Source: Paracyclopina nana
Taxonomy: Eukaryota; Arthropoda; Copepoda; Cyclopoida; Cyclopettidae
Direction of reading: 5' to 3'
DNA: 64,000 bases
Assembly: GCA_019096065.1 (NCBI GenBank)
Contig: JAGUCH010000003.1
Coordinates: forward strand, 8,556,001-8,620,000
Part shown: positions 23,606 through 35,772 of the stretch, in pieces
Numbering within the stretch: the stretch's first letter is position 1
How the letters are laid out: each line of letters opens with the position of its first letter
Notes under the pieces: generated by a model
Database searches by the model: none
What the model was told of the DNA's origin: nothing
Seen by the model: the letters and a program-made list of their open reading frames with translations, nothing else
Translations under genes and position numbers: made by a program

Positions 23606-24205
23606 TCTATTATGCTTATGCTATATATCTGACAAAGGTTGTTAACTTTTCTAGATGCCAAGCTTGATTAACAGATTTTGTTTTGTTGTTTGACTTGTTT
23701 CGCAGATTTGATTTTTCAACACAGCTGATAACAAGGCCGATCTATCTCTTCATCCTAAATTGATTGGTATATATTCGGAGATTTTTACGTAAAAGCCAAC
23801 AAGAAAAGTGGATTTTTGGAATTTATATGTGTGAGTAAACCCAATTACCTTATTAATTAGGCTTACTATTGTCTGATTACATAACGGAAAACAAACCTTT
23901 TTGCCTTAAAAATTCCTGCCCTCTCCCGGCAATTTGCTTGCATCCTCAAATTAAGGTATCAATAAGAATTACCGTTTTTGCCGCAAAATCCTGATTTAGA
24001 AAGATGAATAGAAAGTCATGGGGCTTCTCATAGCGTTCAAAGACTTCCCTACTTTTTACATTTTCGCTATCATATGTTTTCATGTTGACGAGGTTGCATC
24101 GGAAACTTTGTAAATATTGCGCGAAAATACGAAAACAAAAAATTGTTGACACTCTCAACTGAGTAGCAAGATTTTCCATGGAGCAAACGGAGCGATCATT
24201 TTGAA
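23606..24205. other. Intergenic region upstream of TMEM18
   Basis: Probable divergent promoter region between TMEM18 (-) and the unrecognised ORF at 24206 (+). AT-rich; nothing else seen. Confidence 0.4.
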
Positions 24206-24676
24206 ATGTCGGACAGCGAAGACGTTGATCCGTTGGCCTTATGTCGATCAGAGATGGCCTTTTCTGCGGACGACGAGGACAAACCCAATGAGGAGCACTC
24301 AGCCTTGATCCAGGAGGTGAAGAAAAAACTGCCGTCAACTCTCACCATCACTTCGATCCCCAAAAGTTCACCATCAACGGCGACAGCTATGTCAGCTTCG
24401 ACATCCAGCTGGAAGTCGTCGTTTACCCTTGAGAAAATTCCGCACTCTCAAGAAGAGACATGGAAGCATCCGTTGGAGCTGAAGAAATTGATTCTCGGAG
24501 AGCTGTCGGGCGAGCTGACGATTCGAGCCAAAAAGGGCCACAAGTCGCCTTACGTTGTGCTGACGAGGAGATCCTTCAATGACAGGACCAAGCACACTTT
24601 TCTCAGTCATTGGGGTAGAACTGCCCTGCCCACGTGGCAGCATGGCGATGATCCTCCTCACACTTGCCTTTCCTAG
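24206..24676 (+). CDS. Unrecognised 156-residue protein
   Basis: One open frame with a good ATG context (GAAATGTC). The N-terminus is acidic (SEDVDPLAL, SADDEDK), followed by a Ser/Thr-rich middle (SSPSTATAMSASTSS) and a more ordered C-terminal half with LELKKLILGELSGEL and a basic RAKKGHKSPYVVLTRRSF segment. No signal peptide or membrane segment. I do not recognise the family. The composition suggests a nuclear or regulatory protein, but that is a guess. Further downstream exons are possible: the tail after residue 130 looks less protein-like. Confidence 0.5.
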   Translation: MSDSEDVDPLALCRSEMAFSADDEDKPNEEHSALIQEVKKKLPSTLTITSIPKSSPSTATAMSASTSSWKSSFTLEKIPHSQEETWKHPLELKKLILGELSGELTIRAKKGHKSPYVVLTRRSFNDRTKHTFLSHWGRTALPTWQHGDDPPHTCLS

Positions 24677-24896
24677 TCCTGACTCAAAACTCACGTGAGA
24701 TGCCCTTTTTTCAATATGATATTGTCAAATGTTTAGTTACGCTTCTATAAAAGCTCAAATTGGAAACGAAGTTGGTTTTCATGTATTTCGGGGGATATCT
24801 TGTGGTTAAAACTCAACACAAAGTCGTAGTTGTTGTGCTCTTATGGCCTCCTTTATGGTCACTCATGCTTTTCTCTCGTTCGAACCAAAAGCAAAA

Positions 24897-25419
24897 TTAG
24901 ATCAAGCTATTTCCAGTGGCACTGTTTTTTCGGCTGCCAGCCAAGCTGCTTCCTCTGGACTTTGATTTCACCGAGTCTCCCGGAGATAGCCTGTAGGGAG
25001 GAGAGTCATTGGATGCCCTTCGACCTTGGAACCGGATACTTGTGTCTCGCAAACATCTGCGATGCTCGTCCTCGCAATTGCTCACTGACTCGCTTTTGCC
25101 GAGCAAAAAGAGGACCTAATTAAACAAGGAAAATTATTCTCCGCCGCCTCTTTGTAGCCAAAAAAGACTGCACAACCTCATCAAGGAGCTCAAAGAATTC
25201 CTCCTTGTAATCCCTTTCCTCTTGAGATTCCGGCTGCTCATCCATTTGACGTTGTAGTCTGTGCAACTCCGCATGTTCGAGCTCGTCCTCATCTTTGGTG
25301 CTGCTCAAGATTTCGTCGTCGTCGAGCTCGTCCTCATCTGCTTCTTGACCGCTGTAATTGAAAAACTTTCCTCTAATTGAACATAAAGATAAATGTCTGG
25401 CTGTGCCCCCAAATGACAT
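24897..25419 (-). CDS. Unrecognised acidic/coiled-coil protein, two possible exons
   Basis: From ATG 25419 the frame reads through DEDELDDDEILSS and a charged helical stretch (DELEHAELHRLQRQMDEQ, EERDYKEEFFELLDE). It either stops at 25120 (99 residues, ending KRRRRIIFLV) or splices over a 61 nt intron (GAG/GTTGTG to TTAATTAG/GTCC). In the second case it runs to 24897 in a Ser/Arg/Lys-rich tail (RGSSLAGSRKNSATGNSLI). The intron size matches the local norm, which favours the spliced form. An upstream exon may exist, since AAGTTTTTCAATTACAG near 25351 is also a good acceptor. Function unknown. Confidence 0.4.
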
Positions 25420-26307
25420 TCTGGGATTATTTGCCTTCCACCGACCCACCGGCCACTACCAATTTGGCCATGTCAGTTTCGGAATAAAATTGGAAACAAC
25501 TTTCAGGGGTAATCCCGTATAGTGACAGCTCAGTGCTGCTTTCACCATGTAGTTAACCGAAAGGCAGCTCCACCTTACAACGTACAGGCTTAGAGAGAAT
25601 TCCTCCTCAGCTCTCTCTCTCTCTCGTTCATAATTGATGGACTGCAAGAAACCTTGCAGGGCTTCAAAGACGAAATGTTGAAATACTCAGCCAAGTAGAA
25701 ATAAGCTTGCTTTCTTCTTTTTCAAGAAGTCAGCAATTGAAAAATGTCGCTCAATTGAATAGCAGCCAATAGATGTCTGAAAGCTCTCCCTAGAATCTTG
25801 GAGTGAACGACGCTATAGTCCTCCTCCTACGCACGCATGCCTAGCTTCCATCTTTCTTTATAGTAAAAGTAAGTCACGTCAAAAGGGAAAGACGTCTATA
25901 TATTCAATAATATGTAGCTGACGTGAATGATGTAAGGAAAAGGGCTGTGTTACTCATATTGATGGGTATTCAATTTCGAGGGATGAGCGCTCAATATTCC
26001 AACTTTTCGAGCTGTCAGAATACAAGCTCAGTGAAGCAACTTTTTGTTCGCAATATTATTATGTTACATGGCAATCCGCCGCAGTCCCTTGAGACTTGTT
26101 ATAGTGCTACTGCTGCTATGCATACAGCTCCTAAACAAAAAGTATTCATCATTTTACAGCTAAGAGGCTCGCTCGTTCGTTACTTGCTTGCTTACAGTTT
26201 TATAAAGTAGCTGAGGTAAAAATAAGTGGGTTGCATAACAGTGAGGGCCTCTGGTTGCCTAGCTTTTCGTCTCTAGGGTGACACCAAATTAGTGGGAGCT
26301 TGGTTTA
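25420..26307. other. Intergenic region, no gene seen
   Basis: Contains a short CT/GA-rich microsatellite (about 25611-25626). No coding sequence that I can support. Confidence 0.5.
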
Positions 26308-29143
26308 CTAGTACCTGTGCGTTTTGTAAATCTTGGCAGAGTTGTTCTTGGGCACGTGGCCATGATGAAGAATGTCCAAATACCAGATACCTTCCAGAAA
26401 CCCGTATCTGAAAAAACACATGTTATTTTTAGATTTCCCTCCATTTTAAAAGCAGCCTCTCTCACATGATGTAGTTCTCAATTTCGATGAACAGCTCTTC
26501 CATGGAGAAAATGTCCTCAGTGATGTTGAGTGAGCGCACGGACACCAAGAAAGTTGCATAATAGAGGCTGACAAGTTCGCCCAGAATTTGCCGTCTCAAA
26601 TCGGTCTGGAAGGATTTAGTGTGAACAGGCTTGATTTAATGAGGATCGAGGCCCACTTACTCTGACACTAGTGAAGAGGAAGAGGACCAGATCCGTGGCC
26701 AGTGATGCAAATCTGGCCGATTGGAAGTCGATGAATTTGACCTCGAAAGGCCGCATCTCCATCTGGTCGGTCTGCGTTGCGCTCGTGTACTTGAACAGGA
26801 TATTCGAGAGCCACAAGTCTCCATGGCAAATCACGGCAAAGGCGTTTTTAGGCCTCACCATCTCCATTTGGATCTATGCGAAACCATCATTATTAGGCGC
26901 TTCTATAACGTTGCTTACAAATATATATGCTTTTACATCGTGAAAGTTGCGTGCCAAGTCAACAAACCAGTCGTAATGCTCCTCGTATTTATCCGTGCTT
27001 CGCAAAAGCTCGGCTAAGCTGGCCATGACAGGAGTGATTGTTCGTTTGGTGAAGTCTGACGTATCCGACCGATACAGCGAGTCCTCGGCCAGGTATTTGT
27101 AGGCATTCAGCAAATTCGCATTATTCCCCTGTTTCATGCAATACGAAATGGCATGGAATTTGGCCAGCTCACGAATCACCAATTCAGCATGGCGCCGATC
27201 CAGGCCTTTGTCTTGGCCCACGGCGAACCGAAAACCCTACAAATGCAAATGAAGCATACTGCATTATTTACGCTGGAACGTAGCACGTGATTGGACATAA
27301 TTTCTTCTCTTTTCTACCACACTGCATTCATGATCCAATCTCACGAATGGCCTCAGACAGATATACAACTGTATGGCATTTCCACGACACGATGCACTTG
27401 TCTTTATTTAAGTGTGATAGTGTATTATTATATGTATCCTCGGATACAGCCACGACGTGACCACTCGCGCTTTTCCTCACTATACTGTATTCTATGCACT
27501 AAATTGCTACACGGAAATGAAAACATCGAGCAATCAGAGCGAACTTGCTGCTTTGGTACCTGAACAGAGCATATTCTAATCCTTGTAGTCGCAGCATAAT
27601 AAGTTGTTCTAAACCTGAGAGCTAATGCTGTTACAAGAGAAAGCAGCTGCAAATGCCGTAAAGATACCGTCACGGAAAAACCTCGGTGACAATATGGCTA
27701 AAAATAACACTGACCTGGGGGTAAAGATTCTCCAAAATTATGAGATCCTCCTTCATGTTGTTATCGCCAGCCCATCTTGTGTAGTAGCATCTTGGAATGT
27801 CTATAACCTCGCAATCTTTGCAACAATTGAGGCTGACAATGCTCTCGCTCCGCACAAAGTTGGCCATGTCATGAAACACCTGACGGATACAAGAAGAAAA
27901 CTAGTATTGAAGTGTTTTCGCCTATGCCCGTTCGTGTCTCAAGGATAGCAAAAGCGAAGCTCTAAACAGCCTCGCGTGTCATTCGCCATCCAGAAAAGGG
28001 AGAAATTATGGGGAAACGTCTCAAAGTATTTATGTGTTTGAGGCCTATTTTCTAGGCTGGGTACACCCATGGTACGTGACTTGGGCTCCCCTTCGTGATC
28101 CGATAAAGTCAATAAGCATATGGTGCAATAAGGGATGAATGGATATATCGGTCAATACCAATAACGCATTACTACTATTTTCCTACCTGACCGTACATCT
28201 GCACTTCTTTTTCGAAGGTGCGACTCGGTTTGAGGAATCGCCGCGCATCTTCGTTCTGCGGCTGAGATTTCACCACCAAATGGTACTTCCTGATCTCGGA
28301 GCCCTCTCCATTCTCAAGCTTGACTTTGGCGGTGACTTCCACAGCGTGCACCTCTGAGCAGAAATGCCGGCCAAACTCGGTGCCATCCTTGACCTTGACT
28401 TTGGTCACCTGTCGCCCAAGCAATGTAAATTCAATCCGTGTTTAATTGCATATCGGAGCAGAAATAAGGTACCTGCAGTTTGGGGCTTTCGTCTGAGGCA
28501 CGCAAAATGTTTTCGAAGAAAGTTTTCGTAAGCTCAGGAATGATGTCGTCTCTGCTCGAGGCAATCGTTTTGATGGCATGCAAAACCGAGTTGTAAAGCT
28601 GCTTCACAGAAGCCGTCTTCTTCAGTAACTTCACTTGGGGCTTGGGAAGGCGGAAAATTGACGAGGGATTGCCAACTTGCAGGAATTGCTTTTGCGGCGG
28701 CTGATTGTGCGAGGAGCTCGTGGAGGCCGCTGTGACAGGACCTGTGGAGGCTGTCGTCGACTTGGTTGGGGACCGAACGGGAGAGGCCGACCTCGGAGTG
28801 CAGTGGGGAGGGGTCAGCACAGTGGGCGATTTCAGGCTGCCTCCGCCACTGGCACCTCCTCGATGGTGGTAACCGGAGGACACTTCGTCTTCCAGATATT
28901 CAGGAAAATCCTCCGCGAACCTCGCAGTCCTCGCATCGCTGTAGTCCTATATTTAAGGTAGAAATTGCTTACAATATTGATTCTGAGGGGGCATGAAGGA
29001 CGAAGAGAAATGTGCCTGCGAGTGTATGGCATTATTACCTGAATGTCCACAGTTGGCAGCCTCGCTTTGAAACTGCCCCTGGTAGACGAAGAGGCTGAAG
29101 AGGCTGGGTGGTCGTCGGTCACGCGCATCTGCTCCATATACAT
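26308..29143 (-). CDS. CHK kinase-like (ecdysteroid kinase-like, EcKinase/DUF1679) protein
   Basis: Small-molecule kinase-like fold related to choline/aminoglycoside kinases; some insect members phosphorylate ecdysteroids. Eight exons by eye: 29143-29039, 28946-28473, 28408-28187, 27879-27715, 27236-26937, 26873-26661, 26605-26466, 26407-26308, consistent phases, 572 residues. The family signature is CHGDLWLSN (Brenner His-x-Asp...Asn, residues about 438-446) and KFIDFQ (metal-binding Asp about 471). Upstream are YHLVVKSQP (lobe-N lysine strand) and GLDRRHAELVIRELAKFHA. The N-terminal ~150 residues are low-complexity Ser/Pro/Thr (SPTKSTTASTGP), unusual for this family, which normally starts near the kinase fold. 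More upstream coding sequence is possible because the frame is open before the ATG. The substrate cannot be inferred. Confidence 0.85.
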
Positions 29144-31191
29144 ATTAAAAAGTGGTCACCGTCGCAAATGCCATCATTTTTCCCTGTTTTGATTATTCTT
29201 CACGAAACCTCTGAGCTGGTATATTGGATTCAAGCAGATCAATCCTGTGCGATCATAGAGAAAAGGGAAAAGGGATTAAAGGGTCAAAACAAGGGGATAG
29301 TAATATGCTTTTCACAGCAGGGAAAAGCACATATTGAGGAATTATTATTATTATTATTACATCTCATTTACTTTCCATCATGTGACATTAGCTTCTCATC
29401 CATTTTCCCGTATGAATAAGTAGTAGCATCAGTTCTACACTGGTAATCCATTATAAGGCACACATTCACTACTCTGTTCTTCTATATCCATGCTGTAACT
29501 GCATTAGTGTTGGAAAATTTACTCCATACTTCCCTCAGCTATACTATACTGTATGCTGGTCTATCAGTCTGGTTGTCTATCTGAAACTCGATTGTGGAGC
29601 TTTTTCCATTGCCTTGTCTGTTTTTTTCAATTTACACCGCATGCAGTAGCATTATTGTGTAACTGCAGCTCGGGGACATTCTATTCGTTTCCTTCATTCT
29701 ATTAGGAAAACGAATTTATTGACCACGGCGCGCGTACGCTTGAACCCACGAAAATTGCTTTGGGCATCTTCATTTCTTGCGAGGAAAATGCAACAAGTAC
29801 AAAAAAGAGGAAAGTTTTAGCACCTAAAGTACATCATGGTATGGATTTGTGTATACAGCAAAAAATCTTGGGCTGCTGAAGCTTTAAAGAAAAACCACAA
29901 CTTTCAATTCTGAAAGCAAATACATGTAGTAGGCTTCCAGCAACAAGAGTCTATTTACAGGGATTTTGAAAAGGCTTGCATCAAAGGCTTTCCAATTTGG
30001 CATCGCTTGCACTTCTTATCGATCCACCTGCCTACTTAACCGCAAAAAGAATTAGCAAACATAATCTAGTTCAAATTAAATATTCAGGTAACTATGGCAT
30101 TTCTCGATGTAATTAGGGTACAAATGTGTTTAACAACCTACTCGATGGATTTTGCCTTGAATTAACAAAGGTTTTACTTACCGCAATTATTGGAAGAATA
30201 ACTTTGGTAGAAAAAACCGTCGAAGCGCACCGACAAAGAAACCTACTGATACTGTGAGAGGAAAGGTGTTTCTGAGGAGGCCGCGGCCTCTCCAACCACT
30301 CTACTTCTCTAGTTTCGAGGCCGCATACGGCCTCTAGCGCTGCAGCAGTGTAGGAGGAACCTTGCTTCCAGCTGATAGCTGCTCAGCACGGTAGGAAAAC
30401 TTGCAGATTACCACCAATTAAAGGAAAGGTCTGTTCAACAACGTATTTGCCACGCAGATAATGAAAATTCGCTACCGAGGGGAAAAAGCATAATTTTTTC
30501 CCAATGTGTTATTCAAACTGTGCTCACCCTGCTGCTGTCTCTCCTCACTTGCTGCTCTCGCAGCCTTTAATGGATGGCGCAGGCTTTTTTAACAATTGAT
30601 GAGTGGAAAAGTTAAGCAGCTACGAAAGCTGAGAAAAAAAGGATGCTGTGAAGATTATAGTATAAAAGTAATAAAAAGGCAGGTTTATATAATAAAAGCA
30701 AGGCAAAAACAGGAGGAGCTGGAGAAGTAATTAATTTGTCTATGCTGCTAAACGATTTCCTCGTTTTTTAATTCAGTTTACCGTTCCGACTCCGAAATCG
30801 GATCAAGAACCCGATGTTGTCACCACTGAGCCATAAGAACTACTTGTTAGTAAGCTCTTGCAATTAAAAGAGTAGTTCGGAGCATTGGAGCCACCTGGAA
30901 CTAGCACGCGCGAGCCACATGATTCGTGCGCATGTAAAACTGAATCTGTTATTGAATAAACGCTCGTTTCTTTTTTGCACTTACTTCATTTATGCTATAA
31001 TGTGGCACTCGTATTTTTCCGTTTTACAATGCTCTCTATGCAATTCAAAAGTCCAGTTTTACGTGCCCGCGCTCGACATAAATAAATATTTTTTAATCGG
31101 AGCATTGTTTGCTACTTCTTTTGCTCCAGCTCTATTAAAAGTAGCCATAAAAAAGAAGCCATGCTTGATGATAAAATGTCTTATTTTTATT
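29144..31191. other. Large intergenic region
   Basis: About 2 kb between divergent and convergent genes. It includes an (ATT)n microsatellite (about 29342-29358) and GC-rich inverted bits such as GAGGCCGCGGCCTC near 30277. No gene found. Confidence 0.5.
31186..31191 (-). terminator. Poly(A) signal directly after the LNR-kelch stop codon
   Basis: On the minus strand the stop TGA (31194-31192) is followed at once by AATAAA. A second AATAA lies a few bases on. Confidence 0.45.
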
Positions 31192-32999
31192 TCAATAGAC
31201 TATGAGAGTGCTAATGCCTGGTATGACTCTATGAAAATTTTCGAACAAAACTTTCCAGCCATTTTTTCTGTCGTAAATCAAAAACTCCCTAGGAATCTGG
31301 TATGGCTGAAGGAGGACATAACCAGGCAGAAAAATCACCTTAGAGCCCACGGATACCATGTACCCTGAACCAATACAAAACAGATGGGAGTCAATTCTCG
31401 ATACAAATTACGGTTAGAGAAGTTTTTGCCATGCTAACCTAAGTCAACCTCGTATGGCAATTCATGTCCATTTGGGGTTTGCCAATTAGCGCGCTCCAAA
31501 TTAGTCAAATCCAGCAAAAAAGTGGTTCTTAAGTAAGTCGTGCCAATGTTGCTACCATATTGTCCCCCAGCCAACAAGAGAAACCTGAAAAATCAAGGAT
31601 CGCTCGAAACGGGCAGTAAAAAAGGCTTATATTCTACTCACTTCTCTCCTCCATCCACAATCACTGAGCACCTCATGTTTTTCAGGGAGATTGGCAATTT
31701 GGCAATCTCCACGAACTTATCATTGATCACGTCATAGACGAACACTCTGTTTGAAACAGTATCAAAGTTTATGGAACCACCTAAGAATTGCTTTTATGTG
31801 GTAGCATGCTGAGCAAAAAGAGTGTGGAGGTTGCCTGCGATTATCACATGGGTATCGTTGAGTGTTTCAAGACACAGCCCAATCTTGCCCGATGGCAAAT
31901 CGGACGAAGCTCTTCTCCAGCTTCCTTCGGAGAAGTCCCAAATGCTTATGAAGCCGTGCGCCTCTTGAGAGGGATCTTCCAATAATCCACCTGCCAACAT
32001 GATTTTGTCACCCAAAAGCGTAGCTACTCCTTGCTTGTGATAAATATGCCAAGATGAATTGGGAACTGTTGAGAGGGAACCAGTTGAGTCACCCAAGCTT
32101 ATTTGATAGATATGTACTGGCTTAACCTGATGGATCAAGCATAGCAAAATTAAATTGAGATCAGTTCGGCATGATAAATAACTAACGCTAGTGTCGTAAA
32201 CGTTGGCATAAGTCTTAAGAAATATTATGCTGTCGTTGTATACCGTTCCATAAATTCCATACACAGTCATGAAGGATAAGAATTCTGGATAGTTATTTTG
32301 GACTGCTCTTTTTAAAGAAAGTGACATGACCATTGTAGTTCGATCAGGATATACCACTAGCATGTTTTCATACCCAACTGAAAAGGTAAACATGTAAACG
32401 GTTAGTTTATGAGTTTTTCACTTGTGCCACCGCAGAGAGGATCAAAAGTACCAGAAGTGGATTTTTCCATTATTTATGTTTTCAGTATTTTTGACAATCA
32501 ACTGGCGATATTAATGCGGCATCGTGCGCAATTTCCGCCAAAACAAATCGCTACTCCATCTAGCGGATTCGAACCGCTTTTGCATTGTTTTAGCCTATAT
32601 CACATACTTTCATTGGTCTGATTAAAGCTAGGCAGAATGTTGGACTCTCCGAGCTGCTGCACACAGAGGCAAACAAGGCAGAAATCGTAGCTGGACGTTG
32701 GATCACAGCAATCTCCACCGTCGTAATTGCACTGCACTGTGTTAGTTTTATCATCGCAAATACCATCCCCAGCTACATCCACATTTTGACACAAATTCGA
32801 ATCTAATTTCAGGAGGCTGCCAAGTATGAATTACAATTTTAAATGCTAATTGAAAAATACCATTAGCGGGAAGAGTGTTAGCCAGTTGTTTCACAAGGAA
32901 GATGATTACACCACAAAATATGGGAATGCCAACAACCAATACTAAGCAGCTGTATACTCGGAACTCTTTTGACTTCAAAAGTGCCTTGATGTTTGCCAT
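31192..32999 (-). CDS. Type II membrane protein with LNR domain and kelch repeats
   Basis: Seven exons by eye: 32999-32861, 32802-32608, 32377-32187, 32126-31835, 31780-31642, 31584-31439, 31364-31192, phases consistent, 424 residues. A short cytoplasmic N-terminus is followed by one membrane segment (VYSCLVLVVGIPIFCGVIIF, residues about 15-36). Then comes a Lin-12/Notch repeat (CQNVDVAGDGICDD...CNYDGGDCC, residues about 50-95) and beta-propeller-like kelch units with GG turns (MLAGGLLEDP, IIAGGSIN with RVFVYDV, LLLAGGQYG). It would face the cell exterior. The intron after IIAG uses GC-AG (54 nt, 31834-31781), the only choice that keeps the kelch repeat in frame. Its neighbour at 33506 has the same membrane-kelch design, so the pair probably arose by duplication. 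Ligand and role unknown. Confidence 0.75.
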
Positions 33000-33505
33000 G
33001 GTATTTCATAAACTGCGCTGCGATATGAAATGGGCTATTCGGAGATCAATATAATGCGAGACCGCATTACCTCATGGCTTGTGGCTAGTAAACTGACCTG
33101 GCTAAATTGAGTAGTATTTCCAGAGAGTAGAATTGGATGATTGGATACTTGCAATAAACTCTCTCAAGATTAAAAAAGGGGAGGTTCATTTCTTCATAGT
33201 ATGATTTAGTAATCGGAAAAACTTCCACTACCCACCGTGCTAGTCCTCCAAAGCTTATGTATTTCAGGCAATCCCTGCCATATCTCAACCTCAACAAAAC
33301 CGGCATTGCAGAAATCCCTTTATGAGATATTCTCTCTAGTTTTAACAGATGGGCGCAGCAATGCAACAATATGATATGGATTCCAAGCGGCAGCTCCAAG
33401 ATAGCATCGCTACTTAGTTGTAAAAGAAGCTACATTTTTAAAAGAGATTACTCCAGAATGGAAGCATAATTGGAATTGCTTTCTTGTAGCTAATTTAGAC
33501 CGACT
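33000..33505. other. Intergenic, between the two kelch genes
   Basis: About 500 bp between genes on the same strand. No coding signal. Confidence 0.5.
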
Positions 33506-35772
33506 TTATTTGATGCACCCAAGAAATGCGTCGTCTGCTTCAAGAACAGTCGACCTCGCATCATTTCTTCCGGCCGCTATTCTTGCGGCAGTTGAAGAAG
33601 AAAACTTCCATTTCCTCTGCCCACTATGGTAGACCTCCAAAGCCTCTGTCTCTTCAGACACGCCCTGCGAGTTAAAAAAATGAATTATTAATTCGCCGCA
33701 TATTTGAGAGAAGAAAGTTGAATGAGATAGAAAAAAGCCTCTATCCATTTATAGAATAGTAAATGGTACCTTTCCTCCAAGACAAATCAACTTTTTGCTC
33801 AAAATGGCAAGGCTAGGATACCACGATCTTGGCCTCAACATGTCAGGAAGAGTGATCCAGGCATTTTGCGAGGCCAAGAAAACCTCCACGGAGGCTGTAG
33901 GACTATTGTCAATCAACATGCCACCTGCCACGACGATGGCAGAGGATTCACCCTACAAAAAACCAACCTTTTTCAACAGTCGTTTTTATGTTCGATTCCT
34001 GACCTTGTAGGATGTTCCAATGCAGGCATGAGTGGCTCTTCCAATATTGAGATCGGCAACTTTTCCCCACTGGGAATCGATTTTGTTTCTTTGCACAAAA
34101 GTTAGCCTCAGGTTTCTCTCTGGGTCCGAATCCGACCATCCTCCAGTTGAAACGAGGCCACTTCCATCTTCAGTTGTGGTCGTGCATTGGCCCCAGACTT
34201 CAATGGGATACTTTGAGCCGGACACTCTCCACCTCAAATTGGTTACATCCAGGACCTGACGAAAAAAAACCAAATGCCATAAAAGATTATGTGGCCTCAT
34301 TTATAGCACAATATTTAACGCTAAGGGAAGTTGCGTGATGAAGTTGTATTTGTTGCGGTAAGGAGGATGTGGCTTACCTGTATTTCGTTGGCCTTGGACC
34401 TTTCTGGGCCCTCCTTGAATCCTCCAATCACTACCAGCTCGTCGCGGTAGAAAGCTGACGAGGCATAGGAAACGCCAACCATGAGAGGTGGCAGAGGTGA
34501 CCACTCGTTCTTCTTGAGGTCAAGAACATAGCAATCGTTATTTTGATTCCGGATCTTCTGGAGGTTGCTGCCGGGCGAAAAGCCTCCACACATGTACACC
34601 TCACCTCTCTCATCACTGGATTGGAGGACGTGTCCGATCCTGGCATTGGGCATGAATGCCGGAAAGCCGTCGGGAAAGTTGCACACCGATCCTTGTCCGT
34701 GGAGAACTTGCACCGTTTTATCACTGCCATTGATCACATGGCCTCCTGCCGTCAATAGAACTTTTTCTCCACTTGGCTTTCGTTTCCATGATGGCTTTTC
34801 ACTCCTCAGCTGAGGTACAGAGTCTTTAAACGAGCCAAAGTTTCATAACGAAGCACAAAAAATAAGCTATGAATCATAATGATGACTAAGCTGGCTTTGT
34901 TTAAGCCGATGGTAAATCAGTTATATGATGAATCGTTATGAAACCTTAACCTCGCTCCTGGCCAAATAAGTAGTTGTCATCCACTTCCTCGAACTCTTTG
35001 ATGTAGCTATTGTCTGTAACGGTAAGAGCGCCGAATCCGGACGTGAGCTTCCTGACAAAGATCACAGCTGCGATAGTGAAGCTAAGCAGCAGCAGGAAGA
35101 AGCCTCCCCATAAATAGCACTGACGTCTGTTCTTCTCACTTGACCAAAATACTAGCACCTTCTCCTTGACAGAAGTACTATACTTCAATTTTCTCGATTT
35201 CACCGATATTGGACTCGGACTTCTTCTACTCGACGCCAATGGCGGTTCAGGAGCACGGTATTTTTTGCCACTCGACCATGACTTGGCACTTGATGTGGAC
35301 TATAACAAAGATTTATGTGCTATACCAGTTTATGGCTGCAGTCATATGGACGAAACGGCATGACAGGTATTTTTGGCATCTTTTACAGCTCTCACATTAT
35401 TGCTAAATAATTCATAAGGCCAAAAGTGCATTACAAGGTACAGCGAGGTCAACTTGAACGCTTTCTCGACCAGCCAATTTTGTAATGCTCTTAGCCCTTA
35501 AGGACCATCCCAAGGGCATATAAGTAGAAAGAAAGTCCTCATCATTTTTTATGGTGCTGCACTTATAAAAGTACCATAATATTCTATAAACGAGGGAAGC
35601 AAAGTATGCTGCTACTACTTTCTGTAATGGCGTAATTACGGACGATTTGGAAGCGACTCACATTTCTCCTTGATTGAGGCTGCGATTTGTGACCACCGCA
35701 GCTGTGACCGTCAATATCGAGAGTAGCGGAAAGCACACGTGGCATTCGATCTTCATCCTGGTCGGCGGACAT
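33506..35772 (-). CDS. Type II membrane protein with kelch repeats
   Basis: Six exons by eye: 35772-35662, 35299-34951, 34823-34378, 34255-34004, 33952-33770, 33664-33506, phases consistent, 499 residues. The cytoplasmic N-terminus of about 97 residues is Ser/Arg/Lys-rich. One membrane segment follows (CYLWGGFFLLLLSFTIAAV, residues about 98-118), then an extracellular region of kelch-type repeats: AGGHVING, MCGGFSPG with CYVLDLKKNEW, VIGGFKEG, STGGWSDS, VAGGMLID with VEVFLASQNAWITLP, CLGGK. The acceptor of exon 3 (TTTAAAG/ACTC) was chosen because it is the only one that keeps frame. It is a paralogue-like neighbour of the LNR-kelch gene but lacks the LNR. Function unknown; extracellular kelch propellers in animals include attractin-type proteins, but this is a different architecture. 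Confidence 0.75.
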
